In this document: positions 55,003 through 64,000 of the stretch, one piece after another
Numbering within the stretch: position 1 is the first letter of the stretch
Layout of the letters: every line of letters starts with the position of its first letter
Assembly (NCBI GenBank): GCA_013400975.1
Contig: WBMZ01011422.1
Coordinates: 54,091-118,090, forward strand
Direction: 5' to 3'
Length of the DNA: 64,000 bases
Origin: Atrichornis clamosus
Lineage: Eukaryota > Chordata > Aves > Passeriformes > Menuridae
Made by a program: the position numbers and the translations under genes
Notes under the pieces: generated by a model
Seen by the model: the letters and a program-made list of their open reading frames with translations, nothing else
Databases searched by the model: none
Told to the model about the DNA's origin: nothing

Positions 55003-58000
55003 TCAGAGAAAAACAGAAGAACCCAGGAGCATCCGTTTAACGGCATCAGCTCCAATCACTCATCTTCAGGTCAAACATTTCATCAGCTCTGTAATAAAAG
55101 ACAAACTGGTAAGAGAACTGACAGTCATCGATTGTGGTCCATTGTTCTACAGCTGACAGGCCCCTGCAGAGCCTAGTTAGGAGCTCCTCTGTGTTGGCTT
55201 GAATGGATGGATAAATGATTGCATTTATATTCTGTGATTTCAGGAGTCTCAGACTCTGTCGCTGGATAGCATCCCACATAATGTGTTGTGCTGGCCTCCA
55301 GGCTATGTCTGTTCCCCTCTGCTCTGTACCATGTTGCTGGGAAGGGAATAACTCAGTGTTATCTACTAACCATTTAAACAAGCCTTGAGAGTAATATAGC
55401 TGGACTCAGCGTGGCATTCTCAGGGTTTTTTTCTTTTTTTGGTATCTTTTTTGGTAAATTTCTACTCACATAAGTATTTTCATGAGCCAGAAGATGATGC
55501 CTTCATTTTTGGCACAACCTGAAATACTTCTTGCTAGAGGAGGTCTTAAAACCTCCTGTCATCCTAGCTCTCACAGCAGGCTCTGGTTAGCTGGGATCCC
55601 AGCAGCCTGCTGGGTTAGTCAGCAAAGAAAGGAGCAAGAAGCGCCACTGTCAGTCCCCCTCGTCGTTTCTAAAAGCATATCTTAAATAACACTCATCGCG
55701 GATGTAGTCGTGGCCGGTTTTTGCATCCAAACTGCAGGGAAATTTGTGCTCTTACCCCTGCAGGGCTGTAAATCAGAAAATATTTTAGCGTGTTACTTGC
55801 ATTTAACAAATCAGAAACAGAGGGTTTGATTTTGACCTCTGGTGGCTATCAAACCAGGAATAACTCCATTAGGCAGTTGCCTTGCTGAGTAGCTGATATG
55901 AGAGGAAATAATACCATTAATATCCTCCAGATCCATGCATCCAGGTTCTTCCATGATCTGTGTCACCTTACTTTGAACTGCACTGTTAACAAATAAAAAG
56001 TAACTCTTTTTCTGATGAGCAAATCCTGTATGTTTTCAAAAAAGCAAGGGAAGTAATTACCTCTCCTTAGCTTGAACATACTAAAGGGCATTGAAAACTT
56101 TGGGGATGATGAAGGTGACCCAACTAAACTAAAGCAAATTGACTAACTGCAATCACTTAAACAAATAAATTTTGGAAGCAGACTCCTTGCTCATCTACAA
56201 GAAATCATGTATGGCTAAAATTATTCACAACAGCAACTTAAAACATAGTTTATTAATGCCCTTTACCCCACAGCAGGACATAAAAAGGAAACTGGGAAAA
56301 CAGTCACATAAAAAAATTATAAGTCCTCTGACTGAAACATAAGATATGCAGAAATAAACCTCCCTTCTTTTGTGCTGGGATTGAAGATACTGATAAAAAA
56401 TGTGTTTCTTCCTAACCTCATTACTGGGTGGCATTATTCTGTTGGTATCACTTGAGGTAAACACCTGTCTGTCTTCACTGCAAGGCACTTTCAAAATTCT
56501 AGCCATGAGGGGAGAAGGTTTTTGGCAGAGGAGGGAGTTTAAGGGAGGAGTAGTTGGTGGGGCGCAGGACATGATGGACATTGACATTTAAAACAGTTGC
56601 CTTTTGCTCTCTGGGAAACTCCATTTGGAACAAAGCCCTACAGCTATATTTTAGTGAAAAGAGGAAAACCAACTCAGACCATACAGCCTAACAGTAATTT
56701 TAACCCCTGCACATGCTTTTGGGGAACATAAGGATCAGCGAGTGGCAGCAGTGAGGGAGCCTTCCCAGCCTCACTCCTCACACAAATCCACACGGATCCC
56801 AAACCTCTGTGAATCCTCCCCATCACACAGCTGCAGGTGTATGCTCTGATGATGCACCAAGGTTGACATCATCCTCTAGTCCAAATAGTTTGGGAAAACC
56901 TTAACTGTTACATACTTGGATATTAAGTTATATAATGGACTTTACAGCACCAAAAGAGTATTTCAGTGAACAGCTCACAACTCAGAATGGGAAAAGTACT
57001 TCATAAGTTTTGGTAAATAATATTGAATAGGTTGAATTAAATGTTGCGGGCAGTAAAACTCATTAAGGATACATAATGTTACACAGGCTGAAATCCAACA
57101 GATAACAAAAATGTTTAATGACAAGTTTTGAACATGAGTCTATTCTTTGAAGATCACTGTCAATGGTCTACACAAGGGAAGGGCAGGTCCCCTCTAGAGT
57201 GCCAAAAACCTCCTGGTACGTGTTTTTCTCCTTGTTCTGTGACACAGACTACCTAGAAAAGACCCCTTTCAGAGGCTGTTGCAGGAAACCTGTCACAGAA
57301 GGTAGAGAAAAGGGTGTGGGGGACACACTAATCTCTGCACCCATGCAATTTCATGAAAGGGTGCTTGCTGCTTGCCATTGGCCCCAGCCATTTGGGATGG
57401 AATTTGCCTGCTTTAAACTGCCTCAATATCTTTTTTTTCCTTCATATCTTTGACGACTTCTTAAAAAAACACCTCCTGCTGGATTGACACCAAAGACTGG
57501 CTCGACACTGTGAGACTTTAAAAAGCCCACGTGACAGAGGATAGACAAGCGTGACATCCTGGAAGCACAATTTAAATCTGCCCGTATTAATTACATTAGA
57601 ATATGCTGCAACCAGCTTGCTTTCTGTCCCCTTACCTGCGTATCCCTCCTTGGGATAGGAAGTGGAGGTGTCTGAATCTTCAAGATGTCTGCTCAATTTT
57701 GCCCTGCATCAGCAATCACTGCATTTTGCAGTCTTCCCTTGTGTTTGTTTTCTTGCAGAAATGGCCTAAGTGCCACACACACAAACCCCCACAACCCAAA
57801 CCCCATAAGAAGTGGCTGAATAGCAGAATCACACAAAACCAGACAATGCATCTGCAACGTCAGACCCTCTTTGTTGTCCTATTGTTGTTCATCCTCCAGT
57901 AATCCAGTCAGAGCTCTTTTCCTTGAGCATAGCACTGGCTTGCCTTCAGATGGGATCAGTCTCCTTCATCTGCACGCAGCAGCAATCCCGATGCATGCAG

Positions 58001-61000
58001 GCTTAGATGTGTCCTTCTTTCCCATAAACTCATCCAGCACTGGAGCGGGCAATGGAAAGTCACCACACAAGAGGGTGTTAAGACATTACAGCTGTAACAC
58101 CTTGTTCCTGACCCATACCCTAAGTACACTCAGATTAAACAGTCCCTGAGTGTGGGACTGATAATGCTTGATAAAACACCAGTTGATTCACAATAAAATA
58201 CTCTTTGCAGACATGAGCCACCCTGTTGGGAAGCAACTTCTGCTCAGATGAGCATGTGTTGCTTCAGAAGGGAGAGCTCCATCAGCACCCAAGACAGCAA
58301 GGTAAAAGGTTTTCGAGATCATTGCAAGTCGCAGGAGCTGTGCGGGTGCCTGGCAGGCACTGCTTATTACTCTTCAGCCCAGCCCCTTCTCCTGGGAGCT
58401 TTGCCATGTTTAACCCAGGGAGCACAGCTCTGAAGGAGTGATTAAATTTCATGCTGTGGTTGCAAAGTAGGAATAACATGCAAAATGGGATTAGGTTTTA
58501 ATATAATCTCATATCTCATAGTCCTGGACCACCTAGTAAAGTCAGTGAGAAAATACTAAGTTTATTAACATTTTAAAAAGGCATCAAACTTCAAAGGGAA
58601 AGCAAACCGCAAAAAAATATGCTGATGATGTCAAGAGCATGCTGTATGACCAGTGAGTCAAAGTGTTACTAACTATATTTTCAATGTCTTCCATTGGCCC
58701 GAAGTTATTTCCCCAGTCTTTAAATGGGATGACACAGCCTCAGCAGGGCTGCGAAGTGTGGCACCAGAGGTCAACACAGCTCCATCCCCAGGGCAGCTGC
58801 TTTCCGTGAGAGGTAAGGGAACTCTGCACCTGGGAAAAGATTCCCAAGCTGGGAACGAAATTCTCAAAGGGAAATCCGCACTGAAAATAAATCCAGACTG
58901 GGAATTACTTCAGATGCAAGCAAACAGAAGCAAGGAAATTTGTGCTGCAAATGTCAGTCGTGCTTTTTTCACCAAGTGGGAACCCTATTGAATGCACAGA
59001 CTTTGCTGTTTGGTGCTCCCTGGGGGTGCAGTAGCCACTGCAAGCACAATTTTGATACCACTTTGTTCTCAGAAACTGTGAACTCAGTCCTCCCTTTGTG
59101 GTAGAAAGTGTTTGGAGGTAATGTCCCAGTGACTATGAACTCAAGCTGGTAGTAGCAACAACCTCCTACCCTTCAGATTCCAATGAAAGAAGGGGAGGCA
59201 TTCTGAATTTAATTGGGGAAACATACAGAAACATGGAACTGAATGCAATGCATTTAAATATGTCATCCTTTCTATATATTTTTCCTGGTTGCTTTTTGAG
59301 GGTTTTTTTCCCGAAGCTAGTGTTATCAGTTAAGCACCTAGGTCTCCTCAGAGCTTCAAACCTCTCCTCTCACATTTGGGACAGACAGCAGGCTGCAACC
59401 CCCACACAGCCTCTTCAGAACTGTGCAACAGGCCACACCTGACCAAGGCACCAGTGCAGCCTACCTTGTAAGCACATACTTCATTGAAAGCCCATGAAAA
59501 GCAGTGGGCAGTGCATCCTTAAGGGTTCTGCTGAGTGAGGTCTAAAGCCCTATAGCCCCATTCTGATACAGGTTGTGCAGACAACTCCTCGAGCCTCAGG
59601 TAAAGTGCCAGTGAGCTGATGGCAATGCACAGCCAGAACCTGCCAATCCTACTGTGGACAACAACCTTCTGCTCACAACTTCCACATCCTGAAGTCTTCC
59701 TGTTCTTAAATAAGCAATGGTCTTCCTTGCCTGTCTGATTACTCCAACTTGAAGGAAACTCTACTGGAAGTAAGCAGAAATAAACGACTGTCATTGAAAT
59801 TACACTACATTAAGTTTTACAGAGTTTCATCTCTTGGTTCTGCAGGAAGATAGTAAAATATAAGACAATGTATACAGCTAAAATGGCATGCAAAAAGTTT
59901 ACCAGACCACTAATTTACAAAGCAGTTTGCCTTAAAGAAATCCCACAGAAGTAAGTTTGCCTTAATATAATGATAATTCAAAGCTTTTACAGAACCAGAT
60001 GATTTGCACCAGAAAAATAGAGCAATGAAGTGAAGTATCATCATATATCTGTGATAGTTTTCTCCATCCTTTTTGAATGAACACGTTTCCCAGGGCACTG
60101 CTTGTCTAGCGCAGCATCTCTAGTTTCACACCAACCTACAACTACACCATTTTTGAACACGTAACTTATATATAACCTGAGGTAGTTACCAGTCACAAAT
60201 AGGAAATCATGTTTCTTCTTGAAAGGGGTAATTATCTAGGCTCTGACTCGAAAGACATTGCAAATGAGATTTACTTCCCATTAGCCATCAAAGCCACAGT
60301 TGTGCCATAATTACAGAAGTACTTAAACAGAAATAAAACCCTAGATGCTTGTGGCACAGGCAGTTTGCTCTTCACAGTGGTTTAAAATGTATGCCAGCAG
60401 TTTATTATTTAAATATATTTTCATGAGTTGAATGTGACAGAACTGCTGCATTTGAGTTACAAAGCAATGCTAAAGAAGAATTAAGAATTACAGTTAAGTT
60501 GCGTATTATCATGTAAATGACAGAGGAATGTCACATGGGATTCTGTGCATTGTTCGCAGAGATAAATGCAGTGAACTATAAATACAAGTTCAATAGAGAG
60601 CCTTGACAGTTCAGCAGCTGAATGAAAGCTAGTCTTGGAGGCTGCTGGGACATTTTGAAATAAATACTCATACAGAAATAAATACTTGTACACACAGATG
60701 CAATATCTAACATATCTAATTAATCAACCATTAATTTTGTTTATAAAACTGTTGTCTTGTCCTATTAAAAAAATTAGCTCCTCCCCCCCAACAACACTAT
60801 AATGGCAATGGAAAATTGTCTTTATGTGACATTTAATCTAAATAATGAATATTAATAGACCAAAGCCCTCCTGGAGGTATGAATGCACAGACTTCCCTGA
60901 GTTCAGGGGAGGGTTAGTGCTTGACACTTAAGACAGCACCTCTTGCACAGCAGCCACTGAGCTGCCTTCATCTAGAGGTGCCTGTCCAGATGTAGAAGAG

Positions 61001-61799
61001 ATTATGCTGCTGCTTGATTATACCAGGACATATACTGGCATTTGGGGTCTAAAAAGGATTAGTTTATCCTTTGCCCTTATTCTGGCTGTTATTTTGAGCT
61101 ATACAATGGCCTCTTCTATGAATAATAGTACATGTAAAAAAGCAAACAAGAGATGCCAATATTTTATTTTGTATGCCCACTGGTACTGCTTCACCCTAGA
61201 ACACAACTTTTGTAGGAAAAAAAACCCCCATCAACTGTTCCAGCAAGATTAAAGAGCTTTCCTGTTCTTCAATTCTGCCTCAAACCCCATTGCAAAGATA
61301 ACCCAAATAGGAAGAGAAGACTGAGAATCAGTATAAACACCCACGGAAAGCAACTGCTATCCCTGGAGATGCTTCTGGTGCAGAAACAGCTGACATGACC
61401 TGTATCCATCTTGGCATCCAGTCACAGCACCCAAAAGGCGGATTGCAGCTAGCCCACACCAGCTCTATCAGTTTGCCGAGACTAACTGCTTCAGTTAGGT
61501 CAGGGTTAGCCAGAGCAGCTCATTTCAGGCTTTAAAAACCAGATAAATGTCTATTCAGCTGAAGTACACACAACTTTTGCCACTCAAAGAGCTTTTCCCC
61601 TTTCAGCAACACAACTGCTGGGAATGAGGGAAGGACAGCGTTTGAAAGCTTAACTCTACCCACTCCTAGCCTCAGAGGGAAGGAGTAAAAGTTCATTCAG
61701 TTCAGTGGAGTGAGAAGCTGCAAAGTGGTGACCTCCATCATCCATCAGGAAAGTCTGAGGAGACCCACACTCAGACAAACAACAAGGCCAAAGAAGGCA
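55003..61799. other. Non-coding sequence downstream of FJX1
   Basis: No gene is supported between the CR1 tail and the presumed FJX1 3' end. Open frames are at most 120 codons (56225-56587, minus) with no recognisable domain. AT-rich blocks such as about 60360-60540 have the look of non-repetitive, possibly constrained sequence, but this cannot be judged without alignment. Confidence 0.6.
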
Positions 61800-61813
61800 A
61801 AACATTAACACAC

Positions 61814-61819
61814 TTTACT
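61814..61819 (-). terminator. Candidate FJX1 poly(A) signal AGTAAA
   Basis: Read on the minus strand the context is TTTCAGTAAAGTGTG. AGTAAA is a common variant of AATAAA. The sequence just downstream (about 61810 to 61745 on the minus strand) is rich in GT and T runs, as expected of a downstream element, so cleavage would fall near 61790-61805. I saw no canonical AATAAA (TTTATT on the plus strand) between this point and the stop codon. Confidence 0.5.
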
Positions 61820-61934
61820 GAAATATCAGTTTCTTTAGTATGTTACAGAAAAGCTTATGAACATATATAACGTACATAAAAGGCAGACTTTGTAAAATAA
61901 AAAGGTTTTCTATTAAAAAAAAATAAAGTCAAAG

Positions 61935-61942
61935 TAAAGTGC
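61935..61942 (-). promoter_or_regulatory. miR-17-family 8mer seed match in FJX1 3'UTR
   Basis: The sense strand reads GCACTTTA, a perfect 8mer match to the AAAGUGC seed of miR-17/20/93/106. It lies in the AT-rich distal part of the 3'UTR, about 120 bases before the candidate poly(A) signal, a position favourable for miRNA action. Function is inferred from the seed match alone. Confidence 0.4.
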
Positions 61943-62599
61943 ATGAAACAGTTTTTCCTCCACTTTAACTATTGTGTCAAAGTCTTAGCGCATAGCGATA
62001 ATTTTTAAAAGTGGGAGATCTTCTTGTGCCACCCATTAGTCAGTTACTTTACTGGTCAGATGAAATTATGATGGTGATGGTTACAGACAAATCCTTAAGA
62101 ATCAAAACAGTTTAACCCGATGAATCCACAACAAAAACTAAGAATTACGGGAATATGGGCTTCCTATACTCTTCTCATCAACAAGATTTAACAATCAGTG
62201 GAAAGGTTCACTCTCGTTAAAGAAAATCGGTAGGAAACAAGTTTCATAAATAGGGCAGTTTTGCTAGTTAGGGATTCCCCTATTGTGCAATCAGTTCTTG
62301 GGTCTATGAATATCAACATTCATACTTAAATATGCCATCACAAAAGGAAAAATGTGTAAAAAATGTTTCTGCCTGCCTCCGTTGGAAGGAAAAGGTACTC
62401 GACCCCAGTCCAGACAAAGAGATTGCTTTCCTAAGGGGTCTCTTATGAGGGCGAGTGCACGAAGAGAGTTAAGGAAAGTACTAAAGATGCTGAACCCTCT
62501 CGTTTTTCCAACTCTGGGTGCAGAGTCCTGGCGTGGAACTCGGCCGTAATTATACCGATTGCGCTCTGCATCTTCAGAGATCTTGACAAAGCAAATTAA

Positions 62600-64000
62600 T
62601 CGCTCCTCTCGACAGCCCCGGCAGGCAGGTAGCCCGTTATTCCCGCCGCTCCCGGCGGCCGCCCCCATCCCCAGCACCCTCCCAATCCCCAGCAGTCGCA
62701 GCGATTACGGGACTCCGAGGAGGCAGGCTGGGTTAGCTCCGGCCCCCGGCAGCTGCCGGGGCAAGTCCCGCTGCCACGGAGCAGAGCAAAGCCGGAGCGC
62801 TGCGCCCGCCCCGGGGCCATCAGAGCGCGGCGGCCTGTGCGCGGCAGTGGGCGATGTGGCGGTGCACGAAGTCGACGCGGGCCTGCAGGAGCTCGGCCTG
62901 GCGCTCGGAGAGGAAGCCGAGGCGCGCCCAGAGCGGCTCCCGCGCCCGGTATCGGCGGCGCAGCTCGGCCGCAGCGCTGCGGCGGCGGTGCAGCTCGGCG
63001 ACCCGGCGGGCCGTGCCCTCGCGGAACACGCACACGGAGCGGAGCAGCGGCTCATTGTAGGGGTCCCACATGGCGAGGAGGCGGTAGCCGTGCACCAGCC
63101 CCGCCTCGTTGTCCATGAAGACGAGCCCGCCGTCGGGGGCGCGGAGCAGGTTGCTAGTGGCGCGGCGCATCACCCGCGGGTCCCACTGCAGGCTGAAGAG
63201 GTTGCTGACCAGGCGGTCAAAGTTGGCTGTCAGGTAGTCGAAGAGGATCAGATCGCTCCACTGCACCAGCTCCACCAACTGCGACGGCGGCAGCCCGCCC
63301 AGCTCCCCCGCCGACAGCGGCTGCAGCCGCCGACCGGCACTCGCCTCGGTGCCCCAGGGCGCGGGAGCCACCACGGCGGTGAGATTGTCCACCCAACGGG
63401 TCAGGCTGACCACGGCGCCCTCGGCCCAGTGCGAGCCGCGCAGCTCCTCCCGCACCGGCTCCCACTGCCGCCCGCGGGTCTCCACCAGGGCGAGGGCCAT
63501 GGGCGGCAGCCGCTCCTGCATGCCCAGCACCCCGGCCAGGTGATACGAGAGCGCCTCGCCCTGGATCTGCTCCGGGTTGATGCCGTAGCGGACGCAGGCG
63601 CGGCTCCCGTCCGACAGCCGTGCCAGCCGGTTGGAGCTGCGCCCGCAGCCGCCCCGCTCCAGCGAGGCCACGCGGGCGGCGCGGGCGGCCGAGAGCCACG
63701 CCGCCGCCTCCTCCGCCGCGAAGCCCGGTGGCACCTGCTCCTCCAGCTCACGGCTCCAGAAGATGCCCCGCTCCACCGGAGAGGGGGTGTTGGCCGGCGG
63801 CAGCGAGTCGGTCACAGCGAACCGCTCTTCGCCGCCTCGCTCCTCCCTGTCCGTCGCCGCCGGCGGCACTGCCAGCAGCGTCCGAAAAGTTTTCTGCCCG
63901 CCGCCGGCGGACTCGCCCCGCGCCGCCGGGGAGCGCCCCCAGCCCCATCGCCCCGGGGGCTGCTCCGCGGGCAGGCGCGGCTCCGGCTGCGCCGCCGCCT
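62600..64000. other. CpG island over the FJX1 coding exon
   Basis: From about 62600 to the window edge the sequence becomes very GC-rich with frequent CG dinucleotides, in sharp contrast with the AT-leaning 60 kb to the left. It covers the whole visible coding region and continues out of the window, presumably into the 5'UTR and promoter. It also creates long spurious open frames on both strands (for example 62596-63055, 63217-63751 and 62837-63118), which are shadows of FJX1. Confidence 0.9.
62820..64000 (-). CDS. FJX1: Four-jointed box kinase 1 (FJX1), 5'-partial
   Basis: Vertebrate homologue of Drosophila Four-jointed, a Golgi kinase that phosphorylates Fat and Dachsous cadherins in planar polarity and growth control. 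The catalytic role of vertebrate FJX1 is inferred. The frame is open from the window edge to a TGA at 62820-62822 and gives 392 visible residues. Numbering from the first complete codon (63998), the signatures are GIFWSRELEEQVPPGF (about 78-93), GGCGRSSNRLARLSDG (about 116-131), RYGINPEQIQGEALSY (about 137-152), DYLTANFDR (254-262), which resembles the catalytic loop of FAM20-type kinases, and DNEAGLVHGY (296-305), whose DNE is the metal-site motif of Four-jointed. One N-glycosylation sequon (NLT, 205) and four cysteines (118, 135, 323, 385) are present. A GTG at 63869 has been taken as a start by naive ORF calling, but the homologous block QKTFRTLL lies upstream of it, so the true ATG and the signal anchor are beyond 64000. 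The human protein is about 437 residues, so roughly 45 are missing. No break is seen. Confidence 0.97.
   Translation of the reverse strand, partial: AAAQPEPRLPAEQPPGRWGWGRSPAARGESAGGGQKTFRTLLAVPPAATDREERGGEERFAVTDSLPPANTPSPVERGIFWSRELEEQVPPGFAAEEAAAWLSAARAARVASLERGGCGRSSNRLARLSDGSRACVRYGINPEQIQGEALSYHLAGVLGMQERLPPMALALVETRGRQWEPVREELRGSHWAEGAVVSLTRWVDNLTAVVAPAPWGTEASAGRRLQPLSAGELGGLPPSQLVELVQWSDLILFDYLTANFDRLVSNLFSLQWDPRVMRRATSNLLRAPDGGLVFMDNEAGLVHGYRLLAMWDPYNEPLLRSVCVFREGTARRVAELHRRRSAAAELRRRYRAREPLWARLGFLSERQAELLQARVDFVHRHIAHCRAQAAAL

Larger units (their letters stand above)
61800..62819 (-). other. FJX1: Probable FJX1 3' untranslated region
   Basis: This stretch follows the FJX1 stop codon directly on the minus strand. 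It changes from the CpG-dense end of the island (down to about 62600) to AT-rich sequence with long T and A runs, as expected of a vertebrate 3'UTR. It ends at an AGTAAA signal followed by GU-rich sequence. The extent of about 1 kb is inferred from these end signals only. No splice site is needed, because FJX1 is a single-exon gene in other vertebrates. Frames inside it are not credible as genes. Confidence 0.65.

Noticed and set aside
62596..63751. Several Arg/Ala/Gly-rich frames overlapping FJX1
   Set aside because: Out-of-frame shadows within the CpG island.
1..64000. CRISPR arrays, tRNA or rRNA genes, operons, phage or plasmid features
   Set aside because: None seen. The sequence is vertebrate nuclear DNA, and no regularly spaced repeats or tRNA B-box-like motif in context were found.

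Overview
The window looks like bird nuclear DNA. It is AT-leaning, almost free of coding sequence and poor in transposons. The recognisable repeats are 5'-truncated CR1 LINEs, one of which ends in the tandem ATTCTGTG tail typical of avian CR1. There are no bacterial or viral gene arrays. The many short open frames scattered through it behave as chance frames: several open only at GTG or TTG, they overlap on both strands, and none carries a domain I recognise.

There is one gene I can name. At the right edge (62820 to beyond 64000, minus strand) lies most of the single-exon gene FJX1, four-jointed box kinase 1, a Golgi/secreted kinase-like protein related to Drosophila Four-jointed. Its N-terminal signal-anchor and start codon lie outside the window. 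The reading frame sits in a dense CpG island. It is followed on its 3' side, leftwards, by a plausible 3'UTR of about 1 kb that ends near 61800, with an AGTAAA-type poly(A) signal, a GU-rich downstream stretch and one perfect miR-17-family seed match.

The remaining roughly 61.8 kb (1-61800) is non-coding on my reading. In tetrapods FJX1 usually sits between PAMR1 and TRIM44, and the sequence 3' of FJX1 leads towards TRIM44. No TRIM44 exon (B-box, acidic repeat or coiled coil) is recognisable here, so I read the stretch as the FJX1-TRIM44 intergenic desert. From left to right it holds: an ancient CR1/L3-like LINE on the minus strand (about 240-1850), split by a GC-rich insertion (about 755-1200) with an exact 24-bp tandem duplication; a long quiet AT-rich region with a strong 11-bp hairpin (7649-7675), a GC-richer patch (13490-13960) and a 20-bp ETS-type palindrome (19321-19340); TA microsatellites near 20.9 kb and 27.4 kb; a CR1 ORF2 fragment (27230-27425); an exact 143-bp duplication either side of a single N (27454-27740), which is almost certainly an assembly artefact; further quiet sequence; GC-richer patches near 47.1-47.4 kb and 52.0-52.3 kb; a CR1 3' end (54865-55002); and quiet sequence up to the FJX1 3'UTR.

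I found no undescribed biological system. The points most worth a second look are the assembly duplication at the N, the insertion inside the old LINE, the FJX1 3'-end signals and a few short symmetric motifs in the desert.
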